Shown: positions 1-8,041 of the stretch, in pieces
Layout: every line of letters begins with the position of its first letter
Numbering within the stretch: the first letter of the stretch is position 1
From: Bacillus ndiopicus
GTDB taxonomy: Bacteria > Bacillota > Bacilli > Bacillales_A > Planococcaceae
Length of the DNA: 64,000 nucleotides
Direction of reading: 5' to 3'
Assembly (NCBI RefSeq): GCF_000612805.1
Contig: NZ_HG964410.1
Span: forward strand, 62,001-126,000
Translations under genes and position numbers: made by a program
Notes under the pieces: model-generated
Database searches by the model: none
Seen by the model: only the letters and a program-made list of their open reading frames with translations
What the model was told of the DNA's origin: nothing

Positions 1-596
1 ATGGAAGAAACCATGCAGCATGGTTTGAAAAGCTTGCACCATATGGAAAGCCTGTCTTTATCGATAAGCCAATTACCATTGGAATAGAATCCTTTAGCAA
101 AATTGAGCAACTGGCTTTAAATTATGGGACACCAGTGTTCACTGCATCTAGCTTACGATTTAGTGAAGTGTTAAATGATTTTATTGATAAGCCAGTTGAT
201 TTTTTATATGCTTACGGACCATTGCCTAGCCAACCTGCGATGCCTGGCTATTATTGGTACGGAATCCACTCACTCGAATGGATTGATCAATTATTTAATT
301 GTGATGTTGAGAAATTCGACAAGCTGCTTCTAGATAATGCGGAGCTTGTAACCTTGCATTTCCAAAATGGAAGAAAAGCAATATTTCGAGGGGAATATGA
401 GTGGCATGATAAATTTGGGGGCGTAGTTCATTATGGCAATATTCCACATAGCCTAGAATTTTGGAAGATGAAAAAACCATATTATGTTTCCTTATTAGAG
501 CAGATAATAAGCTTCTTTCAAACAGGCAAGCCACCAATTACATTAGATCAATCAAAACGAGTTATACAATGGATTGAAGAAATTAACCAATTGTAA
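1..596 (+). CDS. Gfo/Idh/MocA-family oxidoreductase, C-terminal part (5' end outside window)
   Basis: The reading frame is open from base 3 to the TAA at 594-596, about 197 codons, with no start that fits. It is therefore the 3' part of a gene that begins upstream. The visible part starts GRNHAAWFEKLAPYGKPVFIDKP. The [DE]KP motif at the end of the Rossmann domain, whose Lys is the conserved catalytic residue, is typical of NAD(P)-dependent Gfo/Idh/MocA dehydrogenases acting on sugars or inositols. The rest would be the alpha/beta substrate domain. The substrate cannot be told. A Met at 135 is internal and not a likely start because homologous sequence continues upstream of it. A hairpin terminator follows at 617-664. 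Confidence 0.7.
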   Translation, partial: GRNHAAWFEKLAPYGKPVFIDKPITIGIESFSKIEQLALNYGTPVFTASSLRFSEVLNDFIDKPVDFLYAYGPLPSQPAMPGYYWYGIHSLEWIDQLFNCDVEKFDKLLLDNAELVTLHFQNGRKAIFRGEYEWHDKFGGVVHYGNIPHSLEFWKMKKPYYVSLLEQIISFFQTGKPPITLDQSKRVIQWIEEINQL

Positions 597-616
597 TCTT
601 TCAAGGTTGAAGAAAT

Positions 617-664
617 AAGCTGTTAGAGAAATAGGCGAATGCGCATAGTTCCTAACGGCTTTTT
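617..664 (+). terminator. Rho-independent terminator after the oxidoreductase
   Basis: The arm AGCTGTTAG (from 618) pairs with CTAACGGCT (652-660) with one G-U pair. A smaller inner stem (GGCGAATGCGC) sits in the loop and a T-run follows. It belongs to the interrupted-hairpin terminator family seen throughout the window. Confidence 0.7.
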
Positions 665-728
665 GCACTTCAATAGAAAATTGAAGAAGAGTTGGAATGT
701 ATAGCTTTGGATTAGGCCTAAAGTAACG

Positions 729-800
729 ATTCGCCCGATTGGCTGGTGAATTCGCCCGTTAAACGGATATATTCGCCCGATTCCAAGCGAATTTCGCCCG
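729..800. repeat. Array A: four copies of a TTCGCCCG unit with 21-bp period
   Basis: TTCGCCCG begins at 730, 751, 772 and 793, exactly 21 bp apart. The 13 bp between copies are variable but share A/T-rich flanks. It lies in the 406-bp gap between the oxidoreductase and the DUF1456 gene, downstream of the terminator. Nothing else was recognised in that gap except an AATTACGCC...AATTGATTAAG remnant at about 829-856 and the RBS before 1003. Confidence 0.8.
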
Positions 801-1002
801 TAAACTTAATGATTTGTAAAATAAAAATCAATTACGCCGAGATGGAATTGATTAAGCCACTTTGTAATATTGTGCGTAGCAGTGGTTATATGGAGCAATA
901 AGCTGAGGCATTAATTTATACTCCAATTTTGCTTAAAACTAACAGGCAAGAGCGTTATTTGGTACAATAACAAGCAGTGGATAAAAGTAAAGGAGATATG
1001 TA

Positions 1003-1500
1003 ATGACAAATAATGATATTTTAATTCGCTTGCGCTACGCATTCGATATTAAAAACATAGATATGATGGAGATTTTTAAGCTTGGTGGTATTGAAGTGAC
1101 AAAAGAAGATGTGATGGATATGCTGATCAAGGTGAAGGAAGATGAGGAGGCACCTGAAAACTTTAAAAAATGTAATAATAAAATGCTTGAGGCATTTCTC
1201 AATGGCTTTATTACATTTAAGCGTGGTCCACAGCTATCTGACACTGGAGAGCCAGTTGCGCCACCAAAGGCTACAGGTCAGGAAAGCCCAAATAATATGC
1301 TACTAAAAAAAGTAAAAATCGCCTTAGCTTTAACGAGTGAGGATGTTATTGATTTAATAGATGAGGGCGGCGGTATTAAAGTATCGAAAGGTGAGCTTGG
1401 TGCGATTTTACGCAATCCGAGCCATAAAAACTATAAAGAATGCGGCGATAGCTTTGCTCGCTATTTTTTGAGAGGACTTACAAATAAATATCGTGCATAA
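1003..1500 (+). CDS. DUF1456 family protein (YehS-like)
   Basis: A 165-residue cytosolic protein made of two similar halves: about residues 1-75 (NNDILIRLRYAFDIKN...ML.AFLNGFI) and 95-163 (NNMLLKKVKIALALTSEDVIDL...ARYFLRGL). This internal duplication is the hallmark of the DUF1456/YehS family, whose biochemical role is not established. Each half carries the pattern of an initial Asn, a hydrophobic helix and an acidic turn. A strong RBS (AAAGGAG, just upstream of 1003) fixes the start. It stands alone, and a bidirectional terminator at 1515-1553 separates it from the convergent XRE gene. Confidence 0.85.
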   Translation: MTNNDILIRLRYAFDIKNIDMMEIFKLGGIEVTKEDVMDMLIKVKEDEEAPENFKKCNNKMLEAFLNGFITFKRGPQLSDTGEPVAPPKATGQESPNNMLLKKVKIALALTSEDVIDLIDEGGGIKVSKGELGAILRNPSHKNYKECGDSFARYFLRGLTNKYRA

Positions 1501-1514
1501 TTCTGCACAAAAAA

Positions 1515-1553
1515 GGACAGCTCTTAACGATTACTTAGAGCTGTTCTTTTTTA
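1515..1553. terminator. Bidirectional terminator whose stem also encodes the XRE C-terminus
   Basis: GGACAGCTCT (1515-1524) pairs with AGAGCTGTTC (1537-1546) and is followed by TTTTTT. The right arm is also the last codons and stop of the minus-strand XRE gene. Confidence 0.85.
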
Positions 1554-1914
1554 TTTGGGCGTCCATTGTATTTAAAAAATCTTTCGTGATACGAACGACA
1601 TATTTCACCTCGTCTAAATCACGCTCTCTTAATAGAGAATGATGGATGCTCAACATTAAATTTTTCTCTTCGATATCTGCAACATTCGTTAAGGTTTGAA
1701 AATTAAAAAGCTCATCTGGTGCAATATCTAATGCGTGCATTAAACATTCTAACGTGCTTAATGTAATATTTGATTGCCCGTTTTCTATATTAGAAATACG
1801 CCCTTTACTAAAGCTAATTTTTCCTGTTCTCTCTGCTAATTCATCTTGGCTTAAACCTTTTGCAATGCGAATTGCACGGAGTTGTTCCCCTACCAGCTTT
1901 AAAAAATCCGACAT
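1531..1914 (-). CDS. XRE/Cro-CI family transcriptional regulator
   Basis: A 127-residue protein with an N-terminal helix-turn-helix of about 60 residues (LRAIRIAKGLSQDELAERTG...GRISNIENGQSNITLSTLECLMHALDI). The recognition helix falls around SKGRISNIENG. The C-terminal half is helical and charged, without a recognised ligand or protease domain, so it may serve oligomerisation. It is transcribed away from the orphan HsdS-like gene. The intergenic space holds a good palindrome over the plus-strand -10 box, so self-regulation and control of the neighbour are likely inferences. The last residues (NSSK) are encoded by the terminator stem of the convergent DUF1456 gene. Confidence 0.9.
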   Translation of the reverse strand: MSDFLKLVGEQLRAIRIAKGLSQDELAERTGKISFSKGRISNIENGQSNITLSTLECLMHALDIAPDELFNFQTLTNVADIEEKNLMLSIHHSLLRERDLDEVKYVVRITKDFLNTMDAQIKKNSSK

Positions 1915-1993
1915 GTCATTTCACCTCTATGTTAAAAGCTAGTGAAAAACATTTTAAATGAAGATACCTTTAAAATAGTACATTTAATAAAAG

Positions 1994-2012
1994 TTGTATT
2001 ATAATGGTACAA
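1994..2012. promoter_or_regulatory. Candidate XRE operator overlapping a -10 box
   Basis: TTGTATTATAATGGTACAA is an imperfect 19-bp palindrome with perfect TTGTA/TACAA arms. The -10 hexamer TATAAT (2000-2005) lies inside it and points toward the HsdS-like gene. No good -35 is seen, so an activator or extended contact is possible. The assignment to the adjacent XRE protein is inference. Confidence 0.45.
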
Positions 2013-2056
2013 ATGAAATAGGATATATTATATATGTATATAGGGGGAATATTTTG

Positions 2057-2665
2057 ATGCAACAATATAAATTGGACCATTTAGCTAAAATTGTAAAAGA
2101 TGCAACTGTACCACCCTCAAATTATTTTGCAAACGAAGGTATACCATTTGTTAATAGCGAGCATTGGGGACTATTGAAAAACATACAATACTTACCGAAA
2201 ATTCAGCATCCCATAGAGCAGGATATATATCTAACTAAAGTACCAGCAGGAACAGTTTTAATACACTCAATTGAAAAGGCATATCATATTTGTCAGCAAG
2301 AGCTTTACATTGGAAAAAATATTATTGCCATTATCCCATGTCAATCAATGATCTTAAGTGAATATTTATTTTATTATTTACAAGCACAGCCATTAGTAAT
2401 CGAAGAAATTGAGCAGCAAATTGTTCAGCTACCTAGTATTGAAACTCAGCAGAAGCTTATTGCCCGTTTTGCACAATGGCAAGCTATTTTAGAGCAGATT
2501 CAAAAGATATTAACAACATTGCCACAATTAGAGCAATATATGCTAACAGAAAATATCTATTTATTACGACTTCAAAAAGAGCAAAAGGAATTAATTGAAA
2601 AATTTAAATGGATAGGTGATATACATAAGGTACTGCTATATAACATGACAAAAAAGGTAAATTAA
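2057..2665 (+). CDS. Orphan HsdS-like (type I restriction specificity subunit) half protein
   Basis: A 202-residue protein from ATG 2057, chosen because AGGGGG (2042-2047) sits at good distance; an in-frame ATG at 1994 has no RBS and overlaps the -10. It resembles one target-recognition domain of HsdS plus the following helical segment. There is an N-terminal strand region (KLDHLAKIV), the PAGTVLIHS...IGKNIIAIIP stretch typical of the TRD core, then QIVQLPSIETQQKLIARFAQWQAILEQI, matching the PLPPLxEQxxI start of the conserved coiled coil. Normal HsdS has two TRDs in about 400 residues. No hsdM or hsdR is nearby, so it is not a complete restriction system here. It could be a remnant, a repurposed DNA-binding protein, or a half subunit working with genes elsewhere. 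Confidence 0.65.
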   Translation: MQQYKLDHLAKIVKDATVPPSNYFANEGIPFVNSEHWGLLKNIQYLPKIQHPIEQDIYLTKVPAGTVLIHSIEKAYHICQQELYIGKNIIAIIPCQSMILSEYLFYYLQAQPLVIEEIEQQIVQLPSIETQQKLIARFAQWQAILEQIQKILTTLPQLEQYMLTENIYLLRLQKEQKELIEKFKWIGDIHKVLLYNMTKKVN

Positions 2666-2700
2666 ATATTTAGGATTGGGGATACGAAATGGAGGTAGCT

Positions 2701-3801
2701 ATGCAACAAATTAATAACAAATTTATTAGACAAAACATGTATCGAGCTAAATATTTTGTTTGGATAGTAGTTACGCTTGAATTGTTATTAATCATGATAA
2801 ACATTATACAGAATGGGGATATTTGGGACAGTTACTTATTACTACATTTACTGTTGCTTGTATTTTCTGTTTTATTTCTTTTTTTAACGAGTGTAATGGA
2901 TAGAAAATCTTTTGATTATCAATTAGTCAAAATGATTATATGGAATTATTATTGGTTTACATTAATGTGGGCAGCAACAATTACATTATTAGACCAAGAT
3001 TCTTACGGGCATGTGACAGCATATTTAATCAATTTACTAGGTGTCGCAATTATGTACCATATACGTCTAAAATCCTTTATTTTGCTACAAAGCATCCCAA
3101 CACTCTACTTATTAGGTGGCTTAATAATAGTACAACCTAATACAGAAATCGTATTGGCGCATTTGGTTAATATCGCATTCTTTATTGTAATTAGTTTAGC
3201 AGGCTCGTATTTTATTTACCAAGGACACTACAGGATGTTTGAGCACGAGCAGTTATTGTTACAAAAAAATAATCAATTAGCATATACCAATGGTAGTTTA
3301 CAGCTTTTAGCAACGCGTGACGAGTTAACAGCAATGCCGAATCGTCGCGGGCTATATGATTATGTGGAAGCAACAATGGGAAATAAAGCGCGCCATGTAA
3401 CAGTGATGCTATTAGATATTGATGCCTTTAAGCATTTTAATGACTACTATGGTCATTTAGCTGGAGATAAAGCGTTACAGGAAGTTGCTGCAATTTTGAA
3501 GAAGCTAGCAGGAGAGCACCACTTTGTTGGGCGTTTTGGTGGCGAAGAGTTTATTTATTTAATGTTTGATGTAGAGCGTAAAGAAGCGCTACATTTTGCT
3601 AACAAAATATGTAGAATGGTCGAACTTCGGCGTATAAAACATGAAGCCTCGCCTTTTTTTCCATATGTGACCGTTAGTGTAGGTCTTGCTTCAAATCCTT
3701 TTTGTATAAAGGATGACCTGCATCAATTATTTCAGGATGCTGATGCAGCGTTATATCGCGCTAAAAAAGCTGGACGTAATTGTGCACAGTTATCTGTATA
3801 G
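2701..3801 (+). CDS. Membrane-bound diguanylate cyclase (GGDEF)
   Basis: About 366 residues. The N-terminal half holds about six hydrophobic helices (for example FVWIVVTLELLLIMI, LLLHLLLLVFSVLFLFL, IAFFIVISLAGSYFI) with no extracellular domain. The C-terminal GGDEF domain runs from about residue 200, with LTAMPNRRGLYDY, the metal and base contacts DIDAFKHFNDYYGH and the signature RFGGEEF. GGEEF is a catalytically competent variant, so c-di-GMP synthesis is likely. The RxxD inhibitory site five residues before the signature is absent (GEHH there). I prefer ATG 2701 because GGAGG lies just upstream; ATG 2689 is in frame and possible. It follows the HsdS-like gene by about 35 bp and may share its transcript. 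Confidence 0.88.
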   Translation: MQQINNKFIRQNMYRAKYFVWIVVTLELLLIMINIIQNGDIWDSYLLLHLLLLVFSVLFLFLTSVMDRKSFDYQLVKMIIWNYYWFTLMWAATITLLDQDSYGHVTAYLINLLGVAIMYHIRLKSFILLQSIPTLYLLGGLIIVQPNTEIVLAHLVNIAFFIVISLAGSYFIYQGHYRMFEHEQLLLQKNNQLAYTNGSLQLLATRDELTAMPNRRGLYDYVEATMGNKARHVTVMLLDIDAFKHFNDYYGHLAGDKALQEVAAILKKLAGEHHFVGRFGGEEFIYLMFDVERKEALHFANKICRMVELRRIKHEASPFFPYVTVSVGLASNPFCIKDDLHQLFQDADAALYRAKKAGRNCAQLSV

Positions 3802-3830
3802 AATAATTGGAATCAACATTCACCTCCATT

Positions 3831-3838
3831 CATACGAT
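3831..3838 (+). promoter_or_regulatory. Possible sigma-E-like -10 (CATACGAT) upstream of prkA
   Basis: CATACGAT resembles the sigma-E -10 consensus CATACAnT and lies about 30 bp before the prkA start. B. subtilis prkA is known to be expressed in the mother cell. No convincing -35 was found, so this is weak. Confidence 0.3.
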
Positions 3839-3857
3839 GTAAAATAAAGGCTTGAAT

Positions 3858-3862
3858 GGAGG
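3858..3862 (+). promoter_or_regulatory. prkA ribosome binding site that points to an ATT start
   Basis: GGAGG at 3858-3862 is the only strong Shine-Dalgarno site here. Seven bases downstream is ATT (3870-3872). The only in-frame conventional start upstream, TTG at 3852, lies before the RBS and has no site of its own. Confidence 0.6.
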
Positions 3863-3869
3863 AAAAACT

Positions 3870-5765
3870 ATTAGCATTTTAAATAAAATTAAAAATTACA
3901 GAGAAGAAGAAAATCGTCTGAAATGGGAAGGTAGCTTCGCGGATTATTTGGAGATTATTAAACGACGACCTGAAGTCGCACAAACTGCACATTCTCGTGT
4001 TTACAATATGCTGAAAAGTGCAGGTGTTGAAGAGAAAGATGGTCAGAAAATGTATCGCTTTTTCGGTGAGGAAATATTCGGATTAGAAACAGCTCTTGAG
4101 CGATTGGTAGAGGAATATTTTCATCCTGCTGCTAAAAGACTTGATGTGCGCAAGCGAATTTTATTGTTAATGGGACCTGTGAGTGGTGGGAAATCAACGA
4201 TTGTGACAATGCTAAAGCGCGGTTTGGAGCAATTTTCACGTACAGAGCGTGGGGCGGTTTACGCAATTAAAGGCTGTCCAATGCATGAAGATCCATTACA
4301 TTTAATTCCGCATCATTTGCGAGATGATTTTTATGAGGAGTACGGGATTCGTATCGAAGGAAGCTTGTCACCATTAAATACGATGCGCCTTGAGCAGGAG
4401 TATGGTGGACGTATTGAAGAAGTGCGAATAGAGCGTATTTTCTTTTCTGAGGATCGCCGAGTAGGTATAGGCACATTCACACCATCTGACCCGAAATCAC
4501 AGGATATTGCCGATTTAACTGGGAGCATTGACTTTTCGACAATTGCACAGTACGGCTCGGAGTCTGATCCTCGTGCCTATCGCTTTGATGGCGAGCTGAA
4601 TAAGGCAAACCGAGGAATGATGGAGTTTCAAGAAATGCTAAAGCTCGATGAAAAGTTTTTATGGCATTTACTATCATTAACACAGGAAGGCAATTTTAAA
4701 GCAGGGCGCTTTGCTTTAATTAGTGCAGACGAATTAATTGTCGCTCATACGAATGAAACAGAATATCGTACATTTATTGCTAATAAAAAGAATGAGGCAT
4801 TGCATTCGCGTATTATCGTTATGCCAATTCCGTATAATTTAAAGGTTAGTCAGGAAGAGCGTATTTACGAAAAAATGATACATGATAGCGATATGGCACA
4901 TGTACATATCGCACCGCATGCACTTAAAGTAGCTGCTATTTTTTCTGTTTTAACTAGGCTAGAAATTCCGAAAAAACAAGGTGTCGATGTTGTCAAAAAG
5001 ATGCGCCTTTACAACGGGGAAAGCATCGAAGGCTATAACGAGGTTGATATTGAGGAATTGAAAAAGGAATATCCAAATGAAGGGATGCAGGGCATTGATC
5101 CGCGCTATGTCATTAACCGCATTTCCTCGGCAATTATTCGCAAGGAAGTGCCATCGATTAATGCGTTAGATGTGTTGCGTGCCTTGAAGGATGGCTTAGA
5201 TCAGCACGCTTCTATTTCAGAGGATGACCGCAAAAAATTTATGAATTATATTGCGGTTGCTCGTCGCGAATACGATGAAATTGCGAAAAAGGAAGTGCAA
5301 AAGGCCTTTGTTTATTCGTATGAGGAATCGGCAAAAACATTATTGAACAATTACCTTGATAATGTAGAGGCATTTTGCAATAAAAATAAGCTGCGCGATC
5401 CATTAACAGGTGAGGAAATGAATCCTGATGAAAAGCTAATGCGCTCAATTGAAGAGCAAATCGGCGTATCTGAAAATGCGAAAAAGGCATTTCGTGAGGA
5501 AATATTAATTCGTTTATCGGCCTTTGCGAGAAAGGGCAAACGCTTCGATTACCATTCGCACGATCGTCTACGTGAGGCGATTCAGAAGAAGCTATTCGCC
5601 GATTTGAAGGATGTCGTAAAAATTACTACATCATCGCAAACACCAGATGAAGCACAGCTGAAAAAAATAAACGAAGTTGTCGCAACGCTTGTAGATGAGC
5701 ACGGCTACAATACAACATCGGCGAACGAATTGCTTCGCTATGTGGGAAGTTTATTGAATCGATAA
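3870..5765 (+). CDS. prkA: PrkA serine protein kinase (sporulation-associated AAA+ protein)
   Basis: Very close by eye to B. subtilis PrkA throughout. It has an N-terminal AAA+ core with Walker A GPVSGGKST (residues 102-110), the long conserved block IKGCPMHEDPLHLIPHHLRDDF, then DIADLTGSIDFSTIA, and a C-terminal PrkA domain ending SANELLRYVGSLLNR. It was reported as a Ser kinase (and also as a AAA+ protease) acting in sporulation and stress. The start is taken at ATT 3870: this gives ISILNKIKNYREEE, which aligns with MDILKKIEKYREEE, gives 631 residues as in B. subtilis, and is 7 nt after GGAGG. The alternative TTG 3852 would put the RBS inside the gene. It forms the conserved prkA-yhbH-spoVR set with genes at 6890 and 8041. 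Confidence 0.93.
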   Translation: MSILNKIKNYREEENRLKWEGSFADYLEIIKRRPEVAQTAHSRVYNMLKSAGVEEKDGQKMYRFFGEEIFGLETALERLVEEYFHPAAKRLDVRKRILLLMGPVSGGKSTIVTMLKRGLEQFSRTERGAVYAIKGCPMHEDPLHLIPHHLRDDFYEEYGIRIEGSLSPLNTMRLEQEYGGRIEEVRIERIFFSEDRRVGIGTFTPSDPKSQDIADLTGSIDFSTIAQYGSESDPRAYRFDGELNKANRGMMEFQEMLKLDEKFLWHLLSLTQEGNFKAGRFALISADELIVAHTNETEYRTFIANKKNEALHSRIIVMPIPYNLKVSQEERIYEKMIHDSDMAHVHIAPHALKVAAIFSVLTRLEIPKKQGVDVVKKMRLYNGESIEGYNEVDIEELKKEYPNEGMQGIDPRYVINRISSAIIRKEVPSINALDVLRALKDGLDQHASISEDDRKKFMNYIAVARREYDEIAKKEVQKAFVYSYEESAKTLLNNYLDNVEAFCNKNKLRDPLTGEEMNPDEKLMRSIEEQIGVSENAKKAFREEILIRLSAFARKGKRFDYHSHDRLREAIQKKLFADLKDVVKITTSSQTPDEAQLKKINEVVATLVDEHGYNTTSANELLRYVGSLLNR

Positions 5766-5784
5766 GGCGAATTTATGGAGAACA

Positions 5785-5879
5785 TGGAATAAACCTTTGA
5801 AAACGTGGAATAAACTCTGAGAAACATGGAATAAACTTTTGAAAATGTGGAATAAACTCTGAAAAACATGGAATAAACC
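5785..5879. repeat. Array B: five copies of a TGGAATAAAC unit with 21-bp period
   Basis: TGGAATAAAC starts at 5785, 5806, 5827, 5848 and 5869, exactly 21 bp apart. Copies alternate between ACATGGAATAAAC and a cGTGG/tGTGG version. It lies between prkA and the convergent hydrolase, upstream of the terminator. Confidence 0.85.
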
Positions 5880-5886
5880 TCGCAAA

Positions 5887-5929
5887 GGGCAGTGTAGGAA
5901 TGCAATTTTCCCCTACACTGCCCATTTTA
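5887..5929. terminator. Bidirectional terminator between prkA and hydrolase
   Basis: GGGCAGTGTAGG (5887-5898) pairs perfectly with CCTACACTGCCC (5912-5923). It is followed by ATTTT on the plus side. Confidence 0.85.
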
Positions 5930-6799
5930 ACTAAAAGTCGCCATCACAAACTGACGAAATGTCTCCTCTTCCTCAATAAAAGGAAAATGATTGCTCTGCT
6001 CAAAAGTTTGCAGTGTTGCATTAGGCATAAGCGTAGCAGTTTCAGCAGAAAACTCATATGGGCATTGCGCATCATGTAAGCCACAGTATATATAGGCTGT
6101 TGTAGCAACATGAGGTAATTCAGGTCGTAAATCGTATGTAGGTAGCTCCTCGTAAGAGAAATAATCAAGTCGCTTTGAAACAGTTTTGCCGCTATTAGGA
6201 CGACTAATCATCGTGTCATAAAGCTTTTCATCATACAATGACATAAGCGACCATTCTTTGCTTCCAGCGCGTCTCTCTTCAAGTGTCGATTCTGGGTTAC
6301 GTAGCATTACTAAAATTTCCTTAATGCGTAGATTATTCGGGTTAGCTGAACAATAAATGCTACTAGGATGTCGCATATAATCAGAAGAAGCGCATAAGCC
6401 ACCTGCGACGATATACACAAGGCTATCTGGATGCATAATAGCGTATTTTAATGCCAACATTCCACCTGTCGAATGTCCTGCAAATATCCACTGTTCAAAT
6501 CCTAGTGCTAGACGGACTGCTTCTAAATCTTCTACAGTATGCGTCATGCTGTAATTAAATTTGGAAAGGTCATCTGTTGAATTGCCACAGCCTCTTAAAT
6601 TAACTAAATAGACAGTTGCATGTGCTGTGAATAAATCTGCAAATATATTACCTCGGGAATCGTATTCGCTGTATAAATGTGTTACGCAGATAGGTTGACC
6701 ATTCCCCTTTTTAAACACTTCAAAAGTCCCTCGCGTTGTTTCAATTAAAATTTTCTCCCACATTCCCAAACCCACTTTCTGAAATTTTATTATATTCAT
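5927..6799 (-). CDS. Alpha/beta hydrolase (prolyl-aminopeptidase-like fold)
   Basis: About 290 residues with the alpha/beta hydrolase pattern. The oxyanion region is around [14 protein letters not shown], followed by [14 protein letters not shown]. The nucleophile elbow GHSTGG carries the catalytic Ser, the acid is probably in [14 protein letters not shown], and the catalytic His is in [11 protein letters not shown]. The RGxGxS motif resembles prolyl iminopeptidases and related esterases; the substrate is unknown. Two starts are possible: ATG 6799, which overlaps a TATAAT-like sequence, or ATG 6763 (MWEKILIE), giving 278 residues. Neither has a strong RBS, and I consider 6763 slightly more likely biologically. 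It is inserted on the opposite strand inside the usual prkA-yhbH neighbourhood. Confidence 0.85.
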   Translation of the reverse strand: MNIIKFQKVGLGMWEKILIETTRGTFEVFKKGNGQPICVTHLYSEYDSRGNIFADLFTAHATVYLVNLRGCGNSTDDLSKFNYSMTHTVEDLEAVRLALGFEQWIFAGHSTGGMLALKYAIMHPDSLVYIVAGGLCASSDYMRHPSSIYCSANPNNLRIKEILVMLRNPESTLEERRAGSKEWSLMSLYDEKLYDTMISRPNSGKTVSKRLDYFSYEELPTYDLRPELPHVATTAYIYCGLHDAQCPYEFSAETATLMPNATLQTFEQSNHFPFIEEEETFRQFVMATFS

Positions 6800-6802
6800 T
6801 AT

Positions 6803-6840
6803 ACTGAAATTATTTCGCGAATACAGTTCAAAAATTCAGT
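6803..6840. promoter_or_regulatory. Inverted repeat in the divergent hydrolase/yhbH promoter region
   Basis: ACTGAAATT (6803-6811) and AAATTCAGT (6832-6840) form arms matching at 8 of 9 positions around a central TTCGCGAA palindrome. The position suits an operator or a shared divergent promoter element. The binding protein is unknown. Confidence 0.35.
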
Positions 6841-6889
6841 AGGATTGCATAGTATAAAAAAAGCGAATTTGCAGATGGGTGTGGATAAA

Positions 6890-8041
6890 ATGAGTGACAA
6901 GCAGCAACAGCAGTTCATTATCTCAAAGGAAAATTGGTCCCTCCATCGTAAAGGATATCAGGACCAAGAACGTCATCGACAGAAAATTGACGAGGCGATT
7001 AAAAATAATTTACCAGAGTTAATTAGTGAGGAAAGTATTATTTTATCAAAAGGTCGAGAGGTCATTAAAATTCCGATTCGTTCTTTAGATGAATATAAAA
7101 TTCGTTACAATACAGATAAATCAAAGCATGTTGGGCAAGGGCAGGGGGATAGCCAAGTAGGCGATGTCATTGCGCGAGATGGTAAAGCACAGCAAGGACA
7201 AGGAAGAGAGGCTGGCAAGGAAGCTGGAAAAGATTATTATGAGGCTGAGGTACGGCTAGAGGACGTTGAGGAAATGCTGTTTCAACAGCTAGCTCTCCCC
7301 AATTTACAGCAAAAAGAAGTGGCGAATATAGCGACCAATAAAATAGAATTTAATGATATTCGTAAAAAGGGCTTAATGGGCAACATTGATAAAAAGCGTA
7401 CCATTTTAACAGCGATTAAACGCAATGCAATAGATGGGAAGGCAGCAATTAATCCGATTCATCAAGACGATTTACGTTTTAAAACGTGGGATGAGGTTGT
7501 GAAGCCTGAGTCGCGCGCAGTTGTACTAGCGATGATGGATACGAGTGGTTCGATGGGGATTTTTGAAAAGACTTGCGCTCGCAATTTTTTCTTTTGGATG
7601 ACGCGTTTTTTACGCTCAAAATATAGCGCTGTAGATATTGAATTTATTGCTCATCATACCGAGGCAAAAGTAGTAACAGAGGAGGAGTTTTTCAATAAAG
7701 GAGAGAGCGGTGGGACAATTTGCTCCTCAGCTTATGCAAAGGCATTACAATTAATAAACGAAAAATATTCTCCATCACGCTACAATATTTACCCTGTTCA
7801 TTTTTCGGATGGAGAAAATTTATCCTCTGATAATGACCGTTGCCTACAGTTAATCGAGCAATTAATGGAAGTTTCTAGTATGTTTGGCTATGGGGAAGTG
7901 AACGCCTACAGCAGAACATCCGCGTTGATGTCCGCTTATAGTAAAATCGAACATCCGAAATTTCGTCATTATATTATTAAAAGAAAATCTGATGTTTACG
8001 ATGCACTAAAAAGCATTTTTAAAAAAGAAGGAGTGCAGTAA
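6890..8041 (+). CDS. yhbH: Sporulation protein YhbH (DUF444, VWA-type)
   Basis: 383 residues from ATG 6890, giving [26 protein letters not shown], which lines up with the YhbH N-terminus. Upstream in-frame starts (ATG 6875, TTG 6845) lack homology. Typical family blocks are [16 protein letters not shown], the Gly/Gln-rich [14 protein letters not shown] linker, and a VWA-like domain with a MIDAS-like DTSGSMG and SGGTICSS, ending in a helical tail. DUF444 proteins work with PrkA (YeaG-YeaH in E. coli) in an unresolved signalling complex. The TAA overlaps the ATG of spoVR by one base (TAATG), which implies translational coupling. Confidence 0.93.
   Translation: MSDKQQQQFIISKENWSLHRKGYQDQERHRQKIDEAIKNNLPELISEESIILSKGREVIKIPIRSLDEYKIRYNTDKSKHVGQGQGDSQVGDVIARDGKAQQGQGREAGKEAGKDYYEAEVRLEDVEEMLFQQLALPNLQQKEVANIATNKIEFNDIRKKGLMGNIDKKRTILTAIKRNAIDGKAAINPIHQDDLRFKTWDEVVKPESRAVVLAMMDTSGSMGIFEKTCARNFFFWMTRFLRSKYSAVDIEFIAHHTEAKVVTEEEFFNKGESGGTICSSAYAKALQLINEKYSPSRYNIYPVHFSDGENLSSDNDRCLQLIEQLMEVSSMFGYGEVNAYSRTSALMSAYSKIEHPKFRHYIIKRKSDVYDALKSIFKKEGVQ

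Noticed and set aside
729-800. Array A considered as a CRISPR array
   Set aside because: Conserved core of only 8 bp with 13-bp gaps and no cas genes; far below CRISPR repeat and spacer lengths.
1994-2056. ATG at 1994 as start of the HsdS-like gene
   Set aside because: It precedes a -10 box and lacks an RBS, while ATG 2057 has AGGGGG at proper spacing.
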